64,000 bases of DNA from Liolophura sinensis (lineage: Eukaryota; Mollusca; Polyplacophora; Chitonida; Chitonidae): NCBI RefSeq assembly GCF_032854445.1, contig NC_088303.1, positions 20,655,501 to 20,719,500 of the forward strand, read 5' to 3'. Of this stretch, positions 19,275 to 29,599 are shown piece after piece; positions within the stretch are counted from its first letter, which is position 1, and the number at the start of each line of letters is the position of its first letter. The position numbers were made by a program, and so were the translations under genes. The notes beneath the pieces were generated by a model. It was not told where the DNA came from. It ran no database searches and saw only the letters and a list, made by a program, of their open reading frames with translations.

Positions 19275-21776
19275 CCGATGACCATTTAGAGCCGATGTTA
19301 CAGAGTAAGGCTCAAAATCCTCAAAAGATATTACTCTGTTGAAGTCTTGGCGTTCATTTAACGTTGTGGAATGTGAAGTGTAAAACTACGTCTCATGGGT
19401 ATATACATTTCGGCGTCCAACGCCCTTGACGCCATTCTGAAATGTCGAAACCATAAAATCTCACTTACAGAACGACGAAACATGAAAACAAACATCCCTT
19501 TTTTAAACTATGTATACAAAACACTTAGACGTCGGAACAATGCGCTTATATATATTTTGATGAAAGGAAAAAAAAACATCAAACAAAATCCGATTAAAAG
19601 GACAAGATTTCAGCAAATGCTTCGCAGTTATCATAAGTGGGAATAAAACTTATTTGTATGATGAGTTCTATAAAATTTGTGTGATTCTTGGCGTTGCATA
19701 TGAATGTCACTATTCTCAGCCTCGTTATGACGGTGACATTACTAATTTATCTAGAAACAGCAGGAACCGAACCTGAATAAGCCTAAATTGCAGATTTTCT
19801 TAGTGAGAGGATAACAAAATCGCAGTCAATTACCCTAATGAATATTAAAGAAAAAAGTCTACTTCAAAAACGACAAACGATGAGAGGATATTTTAATGAG
19901 CAGGTTTTCTATTTTCATGGTGGTGGAACAGCTATCTACATGGTAACAAGAATAACAAATATACTCTCATAGTTCCCAATATGCCAGAAATGATGTGCTC
20001 CGAATAATGATCGCGTTAAAGATCAAGGCCATTTAAATTAAACGAATATCGCCACAAGATAAAAATGAAAGAAGAAGCACCGTAAAATTTTGTATATTTA
20101 TGTACATTAACTTTCGTTACATCGCTAAAACATTCTACATAACTTAGGCAATTGAAATATTTTCAAACTATAGAAGGGCACAAATATTCCGAAAGAGGGC
20201 TGCTGAGAAACATAAGGCTACGCGGACAGAGTTGTCTCCCTTGAGCTACATGCGTAGAACTACCTTTTACTATTGTAGAACGTGACAAATTCGCTCTAGG
20301 ACAAGCCCTGGTTTCTGTCTTGCAATAGAACTTAAGAAGTGATTAAGCAGGGGTGTAGGGCTCTGAACCCAGTTGTTGAGGGCCTGATTTTGTCATATGA
20401 TCTGCGCACACACGTGTTCCTTTTTTGGAAAAGGAAGACGAAGGAATTTACCGATGTCACCCATAAACAGCACTGCATGCTAGTGTTGTATTTAAAACTT
20501 TTGTCACTTTGATTTTACCTTATTGTTCATGACAAATACGGCGATATTGTATCAGTTTATACCAACCTGACTTGGACCATACGATATTTTCAGGAATCAG
20601 GATTCCTGTTACTTGCACCGAAGCAAAATGAAGTTAAAGTCAACCTGCATAACTTATCAGAGTTAAAATCAAATTAAAATAGAACCTGAACCTGCTTTCC
20701 GCAGATCCTGTTCTGAAAGGCAAGGCTCATTGTACACGCAATCTCACCGGCTGCTAGGAATGGCCGGGATAATAAATGACAGCGAATCAAAGTTCTAAAA
20801 TATGTATGAGAGATATTTCATACTTTCCCCCACATATATGTGGATATCCACTTATTACCACCCCATCAATACTATCATCCGTGTGTAGAAACTTGCTGAC
20901 ATAATATTTATATTTGTACAATTAAAATAAACTCTGTAATCAGTAAAATGGGTCACAACTGAATACAAAGTTCAGAGACACTTTGGTAAGAACATAATCG
21001 TACATCACACACTTTTTTTACAGCAGGAACATTACACGATAGCATTTCACGATGTTTCTGAGTCTTCCACCACGTTGTCAATACAATTCGTAAGCCACAT
21101 GGTGTCGGGAATCCCATCTAAAGCTTACTTCCAAAAAAATGACGTTCTAATTAATGTTTGCCTTCAACCCTTCACAGAATTTGAAAGTTAAATTGGCCTT
21201 TCACTTCATTTGACAAGAAGCTGAGCCATACACCTACATCATGACAAATCCTGTGAGTTACACTGGCGCCTCCGATATCAGACATCTTCAAAAGCATCTA
21301 TCGTAAAAAAAACAAACTTCAGAGAGCTTAAATTTGTATGATGGTCTTACGTATGAACTGTGGTACCAATCAGAAGCCCGCAGTTCTCGTCAACACACCA
21401 TTCTGGAAGACTTCTCAATGGCGCACTGGAAACAAAATGGCTTCTGCACTCTCCATTATACGATAAGGCTTACAATCACAGTTGACCAGTTTGGGATATG
21501 AAGAAGGGTTGCACTGTAACACACTCTTGCTTATCACGACAATGAGGGCTGCTAAAACAAGCCCAAAAGTAAAATGGCGTATCCACTATATCAATGACGC
21601 CCATGAAAGACAACCGCATCTTGTTCTCAAGCTCTCTCCACAGGCGGGGTAATCCACAAACGAGAATGTTCAGGTTAAAAATCCACACTTATTAGCCCGT
21701 CATCCATTATGTTACTGAAACTACTCAGACACTCCTGTCATTATGTATGCGAGAAATATGGGAATGAAACAACTAA
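18617..21776. other. Intergenic between convergent GH114-like and TNFR genes
   Basis: AT-rich sequence with no supported gene on either strand. It should contain the TNFR 3' UTR on the minus strand, immediately left of 21777. Apart from the AT microsatellite at 19219 I see no element. The missing last exon of the GH114-like gene was looked for here without success. Confidence 0.4.
19219..19273. repeat. (AT)n microsatellite
   Basis: About 27 uninterrupted AT dinucleotides, the longest pure microsatellite in the window and likely length-polymorphic. Confidence 0.97.
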
Positions 21777-22081
21777 TCATGAGCTCGCTTGTATCGGAAC
21801 TGATTCCTGTCTGTCCAATGGCGAGCTTCCAGCCATAATCGGCGCGCTCGGTTGTAATGGGCCGCTGGAATTGCCTTCACTGTTATCGTCATCGTCGTTG
21901 TTAGCCCTGCCTTCATCCAACAAAGGTTTCACAGTTCTAAGATTTTCATTGTTTTTCCCATTCATGGATATCTGAGAATTGTTCGCCCTCCTTTTCGTGC
22001 AAGGCAACAGTGACGTGAAATGGAATGCCTTCTTATCGCCCCCATTATGATAGCGAGACGGAATGTCAACACCGATGTCAC
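21777..22081 (-). CDS. TNFR gene, last coding exon (acidic tail)
   Basis: The acceptor TTTTTACAG is followed by a frame of 101 codons including the TGA stop (complement of 21777-21779). It is rich in Asn, Asp, Ser and Pro, with a run of four Asp. It has no recognisable domain and extends about 100 residues beyond the death domain. Such a long tail is unusual for p75NTR-type receptors, which end near the death domain. Confidence 0.85.
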
Positions 22082-25000
22082 CTGTAAAAACATGAATAGG
22101 TAGACATAATAAGTGCAAGAGTTTTGGTATTTAAGTGGAATTGTTTCATAATATGCATATTTTAACATCGCCTCTTGCTCTTAATATTTCATGCAAAGCT
22201 GGGTCCGGTTTCAGAAAACTTCATAAGTTCAATCAACTGATTACGTCGATAGTGTTTTGCCATGCCAGTTCAACACGAAGTGCTTCTCGACAAAACTTAA
22301 ATCAAGCACTTCAGAAGTATTATGCTGCTTAGCAAAACACTTTTGATTAAGCAAAATAACTTAAGAAGTTTCATAAAACCGGGCACAGGCTTATATAATT
22401 ACCCGTTAGGGTCACATTTTACGTCGACAACAGCAAGATACAACATAGATCATACAAAAGTAGGTAGCTTCAAAACAAAGTTTGTTATTTTGCTTATTTA
22501 GCATTTTGGAATGCATGGCATTATTCCATTAATCCCCGAGTGAGGCACCCCACTTATTAAGCCTCCACACACCGCCTTCTCCCCGTAAGATCAAGTGATT
22601 ACCCACCTGCGTCTGTATTCACTCTTCTGCAAATGTCCAGTACGATATCTTCTCTGGATATATTCCTTAAAGATCGCAGCAGAGCAGCAATAGCCTCCGG
22701 ACAGTTATCTTTCCAGTCGTGCCATTCTTTGAGGTAACCTTTGACCTCCTCTGGATGTGGCACATCTACAACCATGTCAGTATATTGGTGTATTTGATTG
22801 TGTTTTATGCCGTGCTCCAGAATATTTCACTTATACGACCGCGGGAATGTCAGTATAAAAACAATCGTGAGCATTTGTTGACTAACAGCCTGTACTGAAT
22901 GGTGTAATAAAGGCCAGTTTTTTTTTTTTGTTTGTTTTTAATTGGTTATAACACTTCCGTCACAGATTATGTAGAGTCACAGGTTAAAGTTTGCGTACAA
23001 TGGACGGTTTCATGTACACCGTTGTAATCCATGTGCATACCCCATTTGTTCATATACTTTGAACCAAAAAGCGAAAAAATAAATTCATGGGGTTTATGTT
23101 TAAGGTTTAAGGTTAATTGGTAATGATTTTTATTCAAATGGACAATATTATAATTTAATGTATTTGAGTTTTGTTTTGTTGTATTTAATAATTTTTCCAT
23201 TTTGCGAGTGAAGTCAGGTTTCATCGTGGAACAATCTATAAAAAGCTGCAGAACATGGCATAATCTCGGCCACGCGCGATTCCAAACGCCCTAGCAAATG
23301 CTTACCTTTGTATGTTTGAACGATGACCTCATATTTGCCTGTTTTGGGGTGATGTCTGAATAAATCCTGGGCCAGCGCCCAGTTTTGTCTGCCTATTGTC
23401 ATCTCTACTCTCCTGTCACATAACTGAGAAGCTGTGAACATAAAGTAATGAGTACATGACATAAAAAACACAAGGCATTCAGAGAACACCGGTAGCCCGA
23501 CTGATAGAGCAACTTGTACAAATGTATAATGTTCAGGTCATGGAACACATTCATATAATGACCTCTAAACCCCCAAAAATTGAACGATTGACGCTGTCAT
23601 ATACAGATATTATCTTCTAATTATACAGTGCTAAAATCTTGCCAATACATCAACGACAAAGACCAAAATTATTATACTGTTACAACTATCACTGTTCATC
23701 ATATGCGTAAGGAATGCCAAGGAATGCCAAGCAGTGACTTTTCTATGTTATGGAGTTGTAAATCATTGTGGTGGTAAAAGACACTGTGGAGAATTAGTGC
23801 ACAACTTTACCACAGAGGTCTTTGATATGCGAACTGCATTTGGCAATCCATGTACAATGGGAGGCAATTGCAACCCTGTGAACGGCTGAGCAAAATGTTG
23901 GGCCATCAGGTAAAAGATTTCCTTCCATATGCAAATCGCTACCGATGATTGGTTATCTGTGTACTATGAGTGGCCACTGCAACCCTATGATTGGCCCAAA
24001 ACTTTAACCACATTCGACACCGACAGCATTTACTGTGTCAAGGTTATTTCATCAAAGACCTTCACCCAAAGTTTCTTAGGTTTTACAATGAGTATAATAA
24101 TTCTCTTGTAAGTAAATATGGACAGAACGTCTCTGGCAATCAAAAAAAGAAAAAAAAACAGTTCCAGTCTAAGCGAAGTTGAGATACACATTTTGTTATC
24201 GACAACTGATATTCTACCATGGTACACGATTTGAATACTTATTACACTCAGTCGCACAGAACATACCTTACATCTTTCCTACATCATTAAAAACTGTTGA
24301 CCGCTTCTCTTTGTGCGATTCCGTCACATTTTCGTATTTTATATGTTATCTTAGTTCTTTGGTGGTTTGTGAAATACGGCGTTTTGGGAATTGGCCTTGT
24401 GATTATTGACCTGGAACTTCCTCATAGGTTGATGGCTGGCGCACGAATGTCTTTTTCGACGCATAGATTCTGATTCCCCTCTTACAATACCTCTCCAAGC
24501 TAACAATACACACGAAATTTCTGCGCTCAGAACCATCATGTTAGTTGATCACGTATTTCAAGACCATGCTGCTGCTTTCATGGGCCAGAAATTAAACGTT
24601 ATATGCTTACCTTTGCGACAAAAGACGTCATCTTTCTTTGAGAATTCTACGATTTTGCTAATGGCGGTGTCTATCGTTTCTCGTGGAATCTCCGCGTCCA
24701 CGAGATGTCGGAGGGCTCGCTTCCGGCGCCGATATCTCAGAATACAGAACACGAACAAAAGGATGAGGAGGACGCACACGACGATCACTGGCAGGATGAT
24801 TTTCAGCAAGTCCTGGTCTCGCCCTAATAAGCTGTCACAAGTCTTCACGTCTGCAGGATAGCAGACAAATATATGATATATATACTGGATGATATATATA
24901 TACTCTACTCTATAACTGAACACGAATGAATGACACAGCTTAACGTAACTTCGGAAATATTGTAGCCACATCATGGCGAGTATATCACCTTGAAAATACA

Positions 25001-28000
25001 AACGCACTTACATTCAGTTAGCCGCTGGAGAGCGATAGAAGAAAATATAGAAATATACAGTGGGTAAATGTTTGTGAAATAAGTACGTGCTTACCTTCCA
25101 CGAAAGGTCCACATTCTGTATCAAATGTACCATTGCTCTTCCGGACGGTGCACCTACTTTCCTTTTCGCAACTGAAAGTAAAACGAAATGATATGAATTG
25201 GTAGCTGATTAAGTTAATCATATTAAATAGCCGAAGCATACCGTGCATGTATTTATGCAGTATTCAAACCAAGCATGATCGACATATATATATGCGTATA
25301 TCAACAACATCATCAGCCAAATGCTGAAACAACTGGACGCTTTGACGCACTTGTTCCCTTACAGCTTAACGAGCACTTTAAATAAAATCCCCTTTCTAGC
25401 AGGCCCCAAACGTTTTTATTAGGTTTTAAATGTTTGCAGACAGGAATACTCACTCTGTTAATGGCATACATCGTTGGCTGTTGTCTTTCCTATCAGAGTA
25501 CATGTTTTTGTCAATACACCGATCACACTGTCCTGAAAAGGATGATATAAAACAACCGTTAACCCAGCATAAGGGCATCTTAATGCATTCTACTCCGAGT
25601 TTCGTGGTCTGAAGATGAACACACCTGTTTCTAAACTACAATTTGTCCGCCAGTGAATGGTCAAGAGGAGTATTATATGAGCTCACGTTTTACCGCCGAA
25701 ATTTATATTTTGCATTTTCTTACAATTCTTACGTTAAAAAATACGAAAGGAATAATTCACATCGTTATTCAAAAAAAGTACATAACATGAATAAAAAGCA
25801 GACGCAGTCATATCCTTGGCAAATCCAGTCTTATCTCTTTACATCTTGTCTAAAAGTGGTTGTCTGGTATTGTTGAGAATTTCATGTATCGTATCGGCCA
25901 TGTCAGCTGATCACACCCACACAGATCAAACTCATATCGATAACAACGCAGGCTTACCATAAGTTCCCTGTCCGAAACCCTTATCACATATTTGGTTGGG
26001 CACGCATGCACGCTGGTCATCTCCTTCAAAGTGATGGGTCTTCACACAGCTACATTCAGCGTCCTTGATCGTGTTTCCAAAGTCCTTGTACTCCATGTAC
26101 GGCTGCTCACAGAGGCGACTGAAAGGTTCATTTTTTCACGATATAACTTCTTTTCAATTGCTGTAAACACGTCTGTATGTAATGTTAAATAAAAAAATGT
26201 AACTTATAGTGATTGATAGGCAGCCTGATATATAATTACTTGTATTCTCATTTATAAACATTTAAAAGACTGCTGTAAGTATTTTTGCTTCTGTGACGTC
26301 GTGTTTGTGGCGGCGATCATGTTTACGGTTATAGTCCTGTTTATTGTGGTAGTCGTGTTTATCGTGGTAGTCAGGTGGTTATCAGGTTTATGGTGGTAGT
26401 CGTGTTTATCGTGGTAGTTGTGCTTATGGTGGTAGTTGTGTTTGTGGTGGTAGTCGTGTTAATGGTGGTTACCCGGTTTATGGTAGTAATTATGCTTATA
26501 TTGGTACCGTGGTCATGTTGCTGTCGTGTTTATGGTAAAAGTCGTGTTTCTGGTGGTAGTCATGTAAATGGTGGCAGTCGTGTTTCTGGTGGTAGTCATG
26601 TAGATGGTGGTAGTCATGTAAATGGTGGTAGTCATGTAAATGGTGGCAGTCGGGTTTATGGTGGTAGTCATGTAAATGGTGGCAGTCGGGTTTATGGTGG
26701 TAGCCAAGTTTATGGTTGTACTCAGGTTTATGGTGGTAATCATGTACATGGTAGTAGCCAGGTTTATGGTAGTAGCCAGGTTTATGGTGGTAGTCAGGTT
26801 TATTGTGGTAATCGTCTGTATGGACAGGGTAGACCGATCTGTTTCATGAACTTACGTCAGGCGGCATTTGTCTGGGTATCTGTTCTCATCTGGTTGGAAC
26901 GTTCCCTCGGGGCACTGTTGGCAAAGCTGCCCATTCTCCCCCGCAGCGTCCACGCAGTCCTTCATGTAGTGACCTATGGGGAACAATAACAATGCACAAG
27001 GACAACAACGACAATCTAACACGTAAGATCATCAAACATTCTATTTATGTTAGAAATTCATAAAAGTCGTTTTCACCAAACGTAAGGTCTCATTTTTAAA
27101 AGGTTTTCGCATGACATCGAACTGCACAAAACAGAACGTTTTAATCCAGATTTAGAAGTTAAGAAAATATACGATTATAACACTCACTACCCTTTTGTAA
27201 AACTACACTAATTTTAAAACTGTGAAAAAAGCCTTGGTAAAGAGGTTGTTCTGAATAAGAAAGAGCTCGCTTCGGAAATTTCCATAGTATTTGGTGAATA
27301 TTCTCTCGACAAGCCCCTTATGTGATAATTAATCCTAACACTCTTCAGTTGAAAGCGGTCTCTAATGACCAGTCACTATTTTACCACGAATAACATATGG
27401 TACGGGATACCATGGACTTAACGAGTGGTCACTAGATGGCGAAAACGCGGTGACAGGGCGCGAGGAAATGGTGATCACTCCATATGTCGGCCATAAATTG
27501 CTACTCTTTCTGTCTATTACGCCAACGAAGCAACCAGGTAATGATAGACTCAACCATGGCTGAGCCATTATTAGACAATTCCACCGTCGGGCAGTCCATA
27601 GTCCTCTCTCAGTGTAAGCAGGTCCCTGGAAACCCCGCAATTTTCCCAAGACGCCCATCCACACATCATGGCTGCTGCAACTCAAGTCCGTTATTATCCA
27701 GCCAATGGATCGGGACTTAAACCTCAGAATTACACAGAGCACATATCATCGCCATGATAAAACCCGTCATTACCAAAGCCCCCAAAGTTTCCTTAAAGCC
27801 CGTCTTTGTAAAAATTACACAGGCTTCAGAACATGGCCAATGCGCTGGAGCTCATTTTCGTACTCTCGTTGGCACATATACTTTTTTGCTTTGCTACACA
27901 ATAGCACCTTGAGTATGATTGTGTCCAACACAACGTTCTGCGTTACAGAGCACTGACTTTACTTTTGCAGCCGTTTGATCATTAAGTCAACGAGATCAGG

Positions 28001-29599
28001 TGCAAAACTGTGACTATCGCCAATTTGTCTGTATCTGACGTTGTCTTTGTTCCAGTGCAAGGCTCGGAAACTAAACAAAATTATAGGTTATCACAGATTG
28101 TGTTTCCTGGCAAATGTGCGGATTACGATACAGTCTTGTCTAAAAAAAGCTAGAATAAGATAATAAGATTTGTATATGGAAACGAGTCTCTCTCTCATAA
28201 CAAACCATTATAGATGTGTCACCATGACAACCGGATATTTGTGTGGTCAACCAAACATTCCGCACACAGTGTACGGCGGGGTGTGCGTGAATCAAGCGGC
28301 AGTCCGTAGTATCGAAGACCCTGTGAACTTGTGACAACACAGTATAGACAGGATTAGATTTTCCTTCTTCTTCAAGTTGTTCAAAATTGAACTTAATCCC
28401 GGTATTAACGATAATCCAGACTAAAGTGCCATTTGCATTGTACTGGGATGAGACTTGTATTCAGATTTAAGCCCGGATTAACTTTAATACACTTTTGAAC
28501 AACTGGTAACTTGTGATTATTTTCGTCTTTACACATAAAGAAGAGAACCAAGACAAAGCTTTGCGAATTAAGTTTACTTAATGGGGATTTTTTTCCAGTA
28601 AATCAGTTGATGTCCTATTATGTAACAGTTCAAGAAAACCCACAAGATCATTCATAAAATCTGGAAATTGATCCAGCTTTGGCTGCAGTACATTTCAGGT
28701 CCTTTAACATGTGTAAATCACACATATTCTTTACTCGTGGAAAAGATCTGTTTTCTGGTAAGATGAAGCAGCACGGATTACTCTTGGTAGGAATAATACA
28801 AGACAGCTGTTCTATGTGATCATCTCAAAATCGGTTTACAAGGAAGAAAAATACATGTATCAGAGCAGGTAAACAGGATTTTCTGGCCGGTTGCTTTCCC
28901 ACAGCAATCCCCCACTCAGCATCTATTATAAAACACAACAAGTGGAGTCTACTGTGATGAGGAAAACACATGCTGCCGGTACTCGGAGTGAGCAGTGAGG
29001 TTTTTTCATCGTGACCTACATTTCTTGACAGACATCCTAATGTTCAGGTCAACAAGATGGCGTGTTTGGAATTCTAGTTTGGAGAAGGTGTCATAACTGA
29101 AGACGTCTTCATCAATACGCATGTCCAGAGGTGTAGCTTAGAAAACTAGGCCAAGTCAAGGCTTACTGCTGCAGATGAGCTGGGACATGATTGAAAAGTT
29201 ACACATGTACATGTTTCATGAAAAATAATTTCCTGTTTTCCGTTCATTTTCTTCTCAAAGCGTTTAATATTAAGAGGGATAATAATAATACTTAATACGT
29301 AATACGCTTAAGCCTCACGGCTTTTGGGGGGAGGGCAGAGTCGCTAGTTGTTTTCAATAAATCAATTTAAGTACAAACTAACACGCGTGAGAAAAGATAA
29401 AATAAATGGGCTGCGAACAAATGAATGTGTCGTTTTAGTGAGCTACTCAAAATTTCTGTGATTTCTAAAAATTTAGATGAATTGTATTTTCTAATTCCTC
29501 TCCATTTACGCTTTATATTCGCACTCAGGACTACTTACCAGGTGGACATATTTCTAGATCCTGAACACATCGCGGATCCGATGCACGCGCCATATGAAT
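21777..29599 (-). CDS. TNF receptor superfamily member with death domain (nine exons; signal exon missing)
   Basis: Nine minus-strand exons (29599-29539, 26973-26856, 26118-25958, 25532-25454, 25171-25095, 24850-24611, 23431-23306, 22765-22607, 22081-21777) join with matching phases into 441 residues without a stop. Residues 1-165 form about four cysteine-rich TNFR repeats (CPPGHYMKDC, LCQQCPEGTF, CEQPYMEY, CDRCIDKNMYS, 'CTVRKSNGTFDTEC'). Residues 183-203 are a transmembrane helix followed by basic RYRRRKR. A death domain lies at about 246-335 (W263 in QNWALAQDLF; 'LKEWHDW'; 'LLRSLRNISREDIV'). An acidic Asn/Asp/Ser-rich tail (342-441) follows. The architecture matches p75NTR/TNFRSF16-like or other death receptors: a surface receptor for a TNF- or neurotrophin-like ligand, signalling to apoptosis or NF-kB. 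Which subfamily it belongs to needs phylogeny. The signal-peptide exon lies upstream and is not certain. Confidence 0.9.
22201..22386. mobile_element. MITE with CCGGTTT inverted ends
   Basis: The left end GGGTCCGGTTTCAG...AACTTCATAAGTT is mirrored by the reverse complement of the right end, GTGCCCGGTTTTATGAAACTT and CTTAAGTT. The interior also folds back (AGTGCTT / AAGCACTT). About 186 bp, in the intron between the last two TNFR exons. Confidence 0.7.
22607..22765 (-). CDS. TNFR gene, death-domain exon 2
   Basis: Acceptor GGTTGTAG, donor GCAG|GTGGGT. Encodes death-domain helices 4-6: 'VKGYLKEWHDW', 'CPEAIAALLRSLR' and 'NISREDIVLDIC'. The final pattern (LRxIxRxDIV...C) is the most diagnostic part of the domain. 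Enters after one base and leaves one base. Confidence 0.9.
22795..22850 (-). mobile_element. SINE 3' fragment
   Basis: The reverse complement reads GCGGTCGTATAAGTGAAATA, 'TTCTGGAGCACGGCATAAAAC', matching the 3' module of the SINE complete at 16070. It lies in a TNFR intron. Confidence 0.6.
23306..23431 (-). CDS. TNFR gene, death-domain exon 1
   Basis: The acceptor TATGTTCACAG gives the correct phase; the nearer CTTCTCAG would break it. Donor AAAG|GTAAGC. Encodes 'VEMTIGRQNWALAQDLF' (helices 1-2 of the death domain, with the conserved Trp) and 'KTGKYEVIVQTYK'. Confidence 0.8.
23995..24475 (+). mobile_element. Penelope-like element, 5'-truncated 3' end
   Basis: At 23995-24130 the plus strand reads LHPKFLRFYNEYNNSLVSKYG, the same end as the RT remnant at 11.2 kb. 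It is followed by a non-coding region (24190-24475) that closely matches the reverse complement of 10384-11060, including TTGGGAATTGGCCTTGTG and TCGACGCATAGATTC. It sits in an intron of the TNFR gene on the opposite strand, and represents the MITE-free version of the 10.7 kb block. Confidence 0.75.
24611..24850 (-). CDS. TNFR gene, transmembrane exon
   Basis: Acceptor TCTGCAG, donor AAAG|GTAAGC. Encodes the membrane-proximal Cys, a helix rich in I, L and V (ILPVIVVCVLLILLFVFCIL), the stop-transfer RYRRRKR, and a juxtamembrane region 'EIPRETIDTAISKIVEF' that leads into the death domain. Confidence 0.92.
25095..25171 (-). CDS. TNFR gene, cysteine-rich exon 4
   Basis: Acceptor TACTTTCAG, donor GGAAG|GTAAGC. 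Encodes CEKESRCTVRKSNGTFDTEC and 'GPFVE', closing the last cysteine-rich repeat. Contains a potential N-glycosylation site (NGT). Confidence 0.88.
25454..25532 (-). CDS. TNFR gene, cysteine-rich exon 3
   Basis: Acceptor CTTTTCAG, donor ACAGA|GTGAGT. Encodes QCDRCIDKNMYSD and 'NSQRCMPLT', the typical C..C...YS spacing of a TNFR repeat. Both flanking phases match. Confidence 0.88.
25958..26118 (-). CDS. TNFR gene, cysteine-rich exon 2
   Basis: Acceptor CCTTTCAG, donor TATG|GTAAGC. Encodes RLCEQPYMEYKDFG, 'DAECSCVKTHHFEGD' and 'ACVPNQICDKGFG', spanning the second and third cysteine-rich repeats. Confidence 0.9.
26296..26826. repeat. 18-bp minisatellite in a TNFR intron
   Basis: Nearly 30 imperfect copies of an 18-base unit, GGTGGTAGTCGTGTTTAT, with GTAAAT variants in the right half. 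Because 18 is a multiple of three, it makes long open frames on both strands (Gly-Ser-Val-rich on plus, Thr-rich on minus). It lies between two TNFR exons on the minus strand, so these frames are not genes. Confidence 0.9.
26856..26973 (-). CDS. TNFR gene, cysteine-rich exon 1b
   Basis: Acceptor TTCCCCATAG, donor CTGAC|GTAAGT. Encodes HYMKDCVDAAGENG and 'LCQQCPEGTFQPDENRYPDKC', a clear TNFR repeat. Phase 1 in, phase 2 out. Confidence 0.92.
26987..29538. other. TNFR intron
   Basis: Intron between the 29.5-kb and 26.9-kb exons on the minus strand. Holds one MITE (28374-28504). I see no other gene, and the plus-strand frames here have no recognisable content. Confidence 0.5.
28374..28504. mobile_element. 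MITE with GTTGTTCAAAA inverted ends
   Basis: The left end AAGTTGTTCAAAATTGAAC and the reverse complement of the right end CAGTTGTTCAAAAGTGTATT are inverted copies. The flanking TTAATCC(C)GG blocks also mirror. About 131 bp, within a TNFR intron. Confidence 0.7.
29539..29599 (-). CDS. TNFR gene, first recognised exon (start of repeat 1)
   Basis: A 61-base exon with acceptor GATGTTTCAG and donor CCTG|GTAAGT. Encodes 'SDPRCVQDLEICPPG', which joins to HYMKDC to give the standard opening of a first TNFR cysteine-rich repeat. It begins in phase 0, so an upstream exon with the signal peptide must end in phase 0. Confidence 0.82.

Noticed and set aside
26375-26989. 204-residue Gly/Ser/Val-rich plus-strand frame
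   Set aside because: It is the 18-bp minisatellite read in one frame, lies in a TNFR intron, and runs antisense into a real cysteine-rich exon.
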